Source: Chromatiales bacterium (ex Bugula neritina AB1) (GTDB taxonomy: Bacteria > Pseudomonadota > Gammaproteobacteria > Granulosicoccales > Granulosicoccaceae). From it: a stretch of DNA of 64,000 bases. Below the pieces are notes generated by a model. That model made no database searches. It was not told the origin of the DNA and was given only the letters and a program-made list of their open reading frames with translations. Position numbers and translations under genes: made by a program. Shown piece after piece: positions 58,176-64,000 of the stretch. The stretch covers positions 1 to 64,000 of the forward strand of contig MDLA01000133.1 in assembly GCA_001730015.1 (NCBI GenBank), read 5' to 3'. How positions within the stretch are numbered: the stretch's first letter is position 1; every line of letters starts with the position of its first letter.

Positions 58176-60210
58176 AAGTGACGTTGCTTGAAGTACGTGT
58201 CGGGCTTGTCCATCGTCCGTTTGATTTGACGAAGAAAGCCATAGGAAGTGTTATTAAAAAATACAGAGCATCCAGCCATCGAAGCGCAAAGTAAAAAAGC
58301 CCGTGCCATAGCATGGCAGATATGCCTGTGATTCGGGCGACGATAACAGTACCAACATAGTCCAATCCAAAAAATAGTACCAGACCTGCGAAAAACACGC
58401 TGGGGCTTGTGTTCGGAAAAATAGCCGGCAGTGCGGCGTCTGTGATCATAGGTACTGCTGCGAGAAAGCCGAGCAAGGGCAGTATTACCAGTGCGCTGCT
58501 AATCACCAAAGATTCGAGCATGAAAAACAGCAGGGCTACAATGAAGCGGCTTTGCCAGAGACCGTGGCGGAGTACCGTTTGCCAGAACCCGAGGTGCCAG
58601 CGCTTGATCTGGCTGGTGTAGTCGCTAAAGGAATGGGGTTCGTGGCAATAGGCAGCGGCTTTTGGACTGTAAGCTATACGACCGAGTTGCTTTCGATGCA
58701 ATTCGAACGTCATATTAAAATCTTCTATAACGAGGCCTTCCGCTGCAATATCGATCTGCGGAATTATTTTAGTGCGGTAAATGCTGGAAAAACCGGGGAT
58801 GATAAAGCTGACATTGAGATGCCGCGTCGTTTGCCCGTAGCGCAGAAATGCTTGGGTAATCATGTATAGTTTAATTCGATAACTGATGAAAAATGAGCCA
58901 TAGCTGAGTGCTGTTTTTTTGTCCCACTTAGGGATTGCATGTCCGGCAACAGCAGAAACTTCCGGATCACTGAACAGCGGCAGTGCGTGACTCAGGTAGT
59001 CAGGATCTATCTCAGAGTCGGCATCGAGAATCAATAGAAATTCGAAATTTTCACATAATCGAAAGTGCCTGATTGCAGTTTCCAGGGCTCGTGCTTTACC
59101 CATGTTGTTTATCAGATTAATGCGATTGACCTGTAGTTGCGCCACGATATCACTCGTGTTGTCTTTTGATGCATCGTTAACTACAAACACATTCTTGCGC
59201 CCGACAAGCTTAATTGCCGACAGTATAGTGGGCCTGATGCCGGAGCCTTCATTGTAAGCGGGAATAAGGATTGCGACATGGCTGCGGTTGAATACGGTTG
59301 TCGAAGGATTAACTGCATTCGATACTGAACGGGTTGCCGTTCTTGTTGATGTCAGGTTTGCGATGGCAATCAGTAGCAAAAGGGGAATGCCAAGCGCCAC
59401 AGAGACGTATTCCAGGTTCCATGGCGACAACTGAGAGGCGTTGGGAGCAGCAGTTTGAAATTCGCTTGTTATGCCGAGCAGCAGGCTCGCGGGTACTATG
59501 AATAACAAGTGCTGGTACAATTTTAGTTGTCTGCCATTCAGGATGATGCTTATTAGATAGATGGGAAAAACGATTGCAAAGTAGAAATAAAAGGCGGTTA
59601 GTGTCAATGAACCATGTGCTGTCTGAGAGGATTTAGATGCTGCCGAGCTGAGGCTTGCATTGTCAATATAGCCACTTTGGAAAGTAAGCCAGGTAAGAAA
59701 GGAAAAGTAGCTGACCAGAACAGTAAGAACCAGTGCCTTGCTATTGAGCATACCGTGTGCAGGCTGACTCTTGTCTATGTCTTTGCCTGAGATCGAGGTC
59801 AAGTTTACCGCCAACAGAGCCGCCGGGAGTATCAACAGAAACCATGCAAGCGCACGTTGTAGGATCGGCGTCAGCGACCCCAGCCAATGTGACCCGTAAT
59901 ACCAGCAGTAGGTGCTGAACGCTGCTACCAGTACCACAGCCACGTGCGATAATTTACTGCCTCGTTTTTCAGATGGAACACTCAGTAGGAAATAGATGAC
60001 GAGGCCGGCAAGAACTGCAGAGTTTAACAAGGTTAATGCTGTCGAGTCCGAGGGCTTGCTAAGTGTAAATACCCCGACACTCAGTAGTAGTGTAGCGGTT
60101 ACAGCGTGGTTGCGATGGGACAGTTCAACTACATATCGCGCTATACCTATAATGCCCCAGAAGAGAAAATTCCAACTGACCAGAAGAGGAATGATGAGTA
60201 GAAATTTCAT
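58174..60210 (-). CDS. membrane glycosyltransferase family 2 with long N-terminal multi-TM region
   Basis: HVAILIPAYNEGSGIRPTILSAIKLVGRKNVFVVNDASKDNTSDIV, LLILDADSEIDPDYLS, EDFNMTFELHRKQLGRIAYSPKA, QIKRWHLGFWQTV. Confidence 0.9.
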   Translation of the reverse strand: MKFLLIIPLLVSWNFLFWGIIGIARYVVELSHRNHAVTATLLLSVGVFTLSKPSDSTALTLLNSAVLAGLVIYFLLSVPSEKRGSKLSHVAVVLVAAFSTYCWYYGSHWLGSLTPILQRALAWFLLILPAALLAVNLTSISGKDIDKSQPAHGMLNSKALVLTVLVSYFSFLTWLTFQSGYIDNASLSSAASKSSQTAHGSLTLTAFYFYFAIVFPIYLISIILNGRQLKLYQHLLFIVPASLLLGITSEFQTAAPNASQLSPWNLEYVSVALGIPLLLLIAIANLTSTRTATRSVSNAVNPSTTVFNRSHVAILIPAYNEGSGIRPTILSAIKLVGRKNVFVVNDASKDNTSDIVAQLQVNRINLINNMGKARALETAIRHFRLCENFEFLLILDADSEIDPDYLSHALPLFSDPEVSAVAGHAIPKWDKKTALSYGSFFISYRIKLYMITQAFLRYGQTTRHLNVSFIIPGFSSIYRTKIIPQIDIAAEGLVIEDFNMTFELHRKQLGRIAYSPKAAAYCHEPHSFSDYTSQIKRWHLGFWQTVLRHGLWQSRFIVALLFFMLESLVISSALVILPLLGFLAAVPMITDAALPAIFPNTSPSVFFAGLVLFFGLDYVGTVIVARITGISAMLWHGLFYFALRWLDALYFLITLPMAFFVKSNGRWTSPTRTSSNVT

Positions 60211-60333
60211 GGTTCCTCTTTATACGGTTTGAATCAATTCAGAGATTGGAAAAACCGCTGACTGATGAGCCAGCGGGCTCTGCAACAAGAATACTAAGCG
60301 TGAAATTGCACGCCTAAGTATCGGTAGAGAGTA

Positions 60334-61368
60334 CTAGGCCGGGAGCTCATGTATGTTGTGACTTGGCCATACAGGAGGTGAGCTTAGCGTTTTGGCCGGG
60401 GCTGTTTTAACGTCAATGCCGTATTCACGGCACATAGCGGTGAGCCCGGTTTTCAGATCTGTATTCATGCGCCAGCCCAGTCGCATTATCGCACTTACAT
60501 CGGGTTCACGGCCGCCATGATCTTCAATAAAGTGTTCTTTGTATTGCACCGGTAGTTCGCGACCGACAATTTGCGAGAGTGTTTTTACCAGCTGATTAAT
60601 GGACATTCTTTTGTTGCTGCCAACGTTATAAGGTGTAGCGTTTTCCCCTTTGTCCATCACAATTTCTAACCCGTTCAGTAGATCAGACACATGAAGATGA
60701 GTCCGGGTCTGTTCGCCGTTGCCAAAGATTGTCAGCGGTTTTTTGGCTATTACTTTTGCCAGCGAATTGGGTATTATCCGGGTATCGGATCTTGACATAT
60801 TCGGGCCGTATGAGTTGAATATGCGCACGAATTTGGCATTCACTTTATATTTTTGCGCATAAAGTTTAACCAAAGTTTCTCCGAAGCGTTTGCCTTCCTC
60901 GTAAGTGGACCGCTCTCCAACCGGATCTACGTTTCCGAAGTAGTCCTCTCGCTGTGGAAATACTTCCGGGTCGCCATATACTTCCGCACTACTGGCGTAT
61001 ACGAGTGATGCTTTGTGTTGTTGTGCTACTCTCAGTACATTCTCGGTACCCTGCGAGCAGGTTCTTAGCATCTCTTCACCGTATACTGAAATATTCGGGA
61101 CTCCGGTCGGGCAAGCGAAGTGATAAATTTCATCGTACTGTTCTTTTAGTACGCGATGGAGGTCGTCCTGATTGTTGATGTCTATCTGATCGAAATGAAA
61201 CCCCGGGTGCTTGTTTAACCTCTGTATATTGCTTTGCGAGCCCGTGATAAAATTGTCAATCCCGTGAACGTTGTGACCTAATTCAAGTTGTCGCTCGGAC
61301 ATTGAACTACCTACGAAGCCGGCTGCGCCGGTAACCATAATTCTTTTTACTTTTTCTGTCTTGTCCAT
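60334..61368 (-). CDS. NAD-dependent epimerase/dehydratase (UDP-sugar epimerase/decarboxylase type)
   Basis: IMVTGAAGFVGSSMSERQLELGHNVHGIDNFITGSQSNIQ, YASSAEVYGDPEVFPQ, STYEEGKRFGETLV. Confidence 0.9.
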   Translation of the reverse strand: MDKTEKVKRIMVTGAAGFVGSSMSERQLELGHNVHGIDNFITGSQSNIQRLNKHPGFHFDQIDINNQDDLHRVLKEQYDEIYHFACPTGVPNISVYGEEMLRTCSQGTENVLRVAQQHKASLVYASSAEVYGDPEVFPQREDYFGNVDPVGERSTYEEGKRFGETLVKLYAQKYKVNAKFVRIFNSYGPNMSRSDTRIIPNSLAKVIAKKPLTIFGNGEQTRTHLHVSDLLNGLEIVMDKGENATPYNVGSNKRMSINQLVKTLSQIVGRELPVQYKEHFIEDHGGREPDVSAIMRLGWRMNTDLKTGLTAMCREYGIDVKTAPAKTLSSPPVWPSHNIHELPA

Positions 61369-62011
61369 GTTGTCTCCGTACATGCTGCTGAATCTGCTGC
61401 TGAAGTGATGGAAGATATTCTTTTTATATTTCTTCCACACAGCAATTCTATAAGTGGTACGGATCGATGTGTTATGACCAGACAGTATTACTCAGCCCCG
61501 AGTGATTGATTTGGTTCCTATGTGAGCATCCAGTGGCAATTATCCGGGATCTGTCTGAACATGGCAATTTGTTTATCTTTTGTGGATGATGTGTCTCGCT
61601 CCTGTCAGCTCTGCTGGTGCAAAGTTTACAGATCAACGACACGATCATACGGCAGCACCTTGCAGACTACAAATCGAGGGTGGGGTGAAGGGTTGTGTGT
61701 TTGACTTGAGAGTCGCCGTAGTGGTGTCAAAGCATTAGTTGTAAGTAGTGCCGAGATTGCAGGAACGTGGCAGACGACTTCCCCGTTTGAGCTCGACAAG
61801 GTTGTTGAGCCTTCTTTACTGCGCACATCTGACTGATGTCTTTGTGTGCTATTCACAGCGGTCAACCTATTACCGGCCACATGTGGTTATTTAGAAGTGT
61901 TGTCCAACTACATGTTGCAGATGTTACTCATAAGGCTGAAAAGCTGATCTGTTGTCCGGTAGGTGTATGGAATAAGAAATATATTCAATCGATTGCAGCA
62001 GTCAACAGAAT

Positions 62012-63190
62012 TCAGTCTTCTACGGATACTTGATGAGGAGGACTTACCGCTTCGTTTCCCTCGCCTTTGTAAGCTAGCAACGATTTTGAAATAATCGCGT
62101 CGGAGGCTACCTGTGCGACGACTCGATTACCCTCGATGCTCATATGGAGGTGGCCGGTTTGATAGTAGTATTTCTCCTGCGCGTTTTCGGGGTGAGTGAA
62201 TACGGCCATTGGAGATACCAAATTGAAATTTGCTGCCAGGTTGTAGTCTTTCATTTCGAGATCGAGTACAGAGTAGTAGTTCGGCGGATCAAAGCCGTTT
62301 GGAATATCGATCAATAAAAATTCCGCGTTGTTATTCGTGCTGAGCTGCTTTCCCTTTTCAAGCAAGGCAAAAAGCAGATCTTCCGGAGTGTTGCGGGGCT
62401 CGGGTTCGGAATCGTGCCCCTGGCTTGAGTCTGAAGGACTGGACAGATAGTTCTTAATGTTGTTTTTTGCCAGCAGAAGCTGTTTGACCGTTTTACCCGC
62501 GTGCTCACGGATTACGCTGTAGAGTTGGCTGTGCTCGATTAACCATTTATAAATCCCGTATTGCATCAGTTTGTCTCGTACTGCAATTGCGGGCAGGTAG
62601 TTATTGCCCGTTCTTGTAAGCGTTCCGTCTTCGAGTGAAAACAGATTGGAAATAACATTCTCTCGCAGATCGGTTTGATGTAATTCGAAGATGACCAGGT
62701 CCGGATCAAAAGGCAGTACTCGCGATTCCATTGAAACAACATATTCTGCCGTTCCAAATCCACTGACAGAAAAATTCAGAACTTCACAGGGTTGGCCTGC
62801 CTCCCTCAAGTTCTCTTCCAGAAAATGCGAGAAGCTGTGCTCTATATCGACTTCATAGCCCATAAAGAAGCTGTCGCCAAGAACTGCAATTCGACAAACA
62901 CCGTCAGGTTTTTGCACCCTGAAATCCCGGTCGGCCCGCAGCCCCTGACTATTCACGCGAATTTCTATATCAACTTCTCGGGAAGTCTGGCTGTAAACTG
63001 AATTGGGTATATTGCGGCGGATGCCATCGTCACCTCCAGTGACGTACCGTGGCATCAGGGCGACTCCGGCGAACAATCGCATGAATATCTCGCCGAACAC
63101 TAAAATGTATATTGGCGAAAAAAGAATGATCAGCGCTATTTTTCCAGGTGAATGGAAGCGCCCGGTTGAGTTGTTTTTAAATATGTCCAC
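62012..63190 (-). CDS. membrane-anchored SGNH/GDSL hydrolase-like protein
   Basis: N-terminal TM; CRIAVLGDSFFMGYEVDIEHSFSHFLEENL...VLNFSVSGFGTAEYVVSMESRVLPFDPDLVIFELHQTD. Confidence 0.75.
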   Translation of the reverse strand: MDIFKNNSTGRFHSPGKIALIILFSPIYILVFGEIFMRLFAGVALMPRYVTGGDDGIRRNIPNSVYSQTSREVDIEIRVNSQGLRADRDFRVQKPDGVCRIAVLGDSFFMGYEVDIEHSFSHFLEENLREAGQPCEVLNFSVSGFGTAEYVVSMESRVLPFDPDLVIFELHQTDLRENVISNLFSLEDGTLTRTGNNYLPAIAVRDKLMQYGIYKWLIEHSQLYSVIREHAGKTVKQLLLAKNNIKNYLSSPSDSSQGHDSEPEPRNTPEDLLFALLEKGKQLSTNNNAEFLLIDIPNGFDPPNYYSVLDLEMKDYNLAANFNLVSPMAVFTHPENAQEKYYYQTGHLHMSIEGNRVVAQVASDAIISKSLLAYKGEGNEAVSPPHQVSVED

Positions 63191-63192
63191 AA

Positions 63193-64000
63193 TCAGAAAT
63201 CAAAGTAAATAAATTCAACTTCGCCCTGGTACGTCAAAGCGACGATAGAAAACAATACAAAAAGGTACATGTTGTAACGAAGGAAAGGGGTTACATCTGA
63301 CTGGAACTCGAGCTTTTTGTAATGTGCCTGCAGAATTTGAACAATGATCAGCGGAACAATGAATTTGAGCACGGTGCTTATTGAGCCAATGTCGCCGATT
63401 GCGCGCATAGCAAACAGCCCGTCAAAATAGGTACTGAGATTGTCGAGCCCGTTAGCGCGAAATATCAACCAGCCAATCATGGTAAGAAAAAAGAATATAC
63501 CCATTGTGATGGCGCTGCGTGTCAGCTCAAATACGGGTGCAAGTGGCTTGGCCAGCCATTGATCAATGTGTGCTATACGGTACACCACCAGCACAGAGCC
63601 CTGATAAGCGCCCCACAATACGAATGTCCAGGCGGCGCCGTGCCACAGACCGCCCAGCAGCATGGTGAGAAACAGATTGCGGTAGGTAAGCAGCCCGCCA
63701 CCGCGATTACCACCCAGGCCGATATAAAGATAATCGCGCAGCCAGCTGGAGAGACTGATATGCCAGCCGCGCCAGAACTCAGAGGGAGTTCTGGAAAAAT
63801 AGGGCAGGCGGAAGTTAACCATTAAATCAAAACCCATGATTCGGGCTATACCGCGAGCCATATCGCTGTAGCCTGAAAAATCACAGTAGATTTGAAAAGT
63901 AAACGCGAGCAGGCCGAGCCATAGTCCTCCGGAGCTCATGGCGTCCGGGTTCGCAAAAGCGTCGTTGGCAATAATCGACAGGTTATCTGCGATTACGGCC
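63193..64000 (-). CDS. MBOAT-family O-acyltransferase, partial (runs off right edge)
   Basis: FQIYCDFSGYSDMARGIARIMGFDLMVNFRLPYFSRTPSEFWRGWHISLSSWLRDYLYIGLGGNRGG...NLFLTMLLGGLWHGAAWTFVLWGAYQG; frame stays open (AVIADNLSIIANDAFANPDAM...) to the window edge, so the ORF-track start at 63939 is probably internal. Confidence 0.93.
   Translation of the reverse strand, partial: AVIADNLSIIANDAFANPDAMSSGGLWLGLLAFTFQIYCDFSGYSDMARGIARIMGFDLMVNFRLPYFSRTPSEFWRGWHISLSSWLRDYLYIGLGGNRGGGLLTYRNLFLTMLLGGLWHGAAWTFVLWGAYQGSVLVVYRIAHIDQWLAKPLAPVFELTRSAITMGIFFFLTMIGWLIFRANGLDNLSTYFDGLFAMRAIGDIGSISTVLKFIVPLIIVQILQAHYKKLEFQSDVTPFLRYNMYLFVLFSIVALTYQGEVEFIYFDF

Overview
Gammaproteobacteria-like chromosomal window with no rRNA, tRNA or CRISPR seen. 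Main modules, left to right: an IS1380-like transposase running off the left edge beside a toxin-antitoxin pair whose toxin is truncated; an MttB-type methyltransferase + two FAD/GcvT dehydrogenase paralogues + class III aminotransferase operon; a ugp-like ABC transporter with a duplicated UgpE permease; PCuAC, S2P protease, peroxiredoxin, patatin, argS and ppk1; a degenerate HtrA-like protein; a DoxX-like/NDH-2-like fusion; potABCD-like genes divergent from a BtpA/phosphoribosyltransferase pair; selO; an ArsR-methyltransferase fusion with metF behind a perfect 20-bp palindrome; a hybrid histidine kinase coupled to a molybdopterin-domain-like protein; amidase/PuuD-like/SDR; and a surface-polysaccharide/acylation cluster. 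The most unusual signal is a dispersed ~155-165 bp imperfect palindromic repeat (called RA here; four near-full copies plus one partial). Every full copy lies in sense orientation to its host gene. Three start at or within a few nt of a stop codon, and one is embedded in frame inside an ORF (45285-46040), adding about 52 codons. A second dispersed repeat (RB, two copies, candidate TIR CCCGCATTATTCA) is also present. All assignments are from reading the sequence and recalling families; no database search was run.
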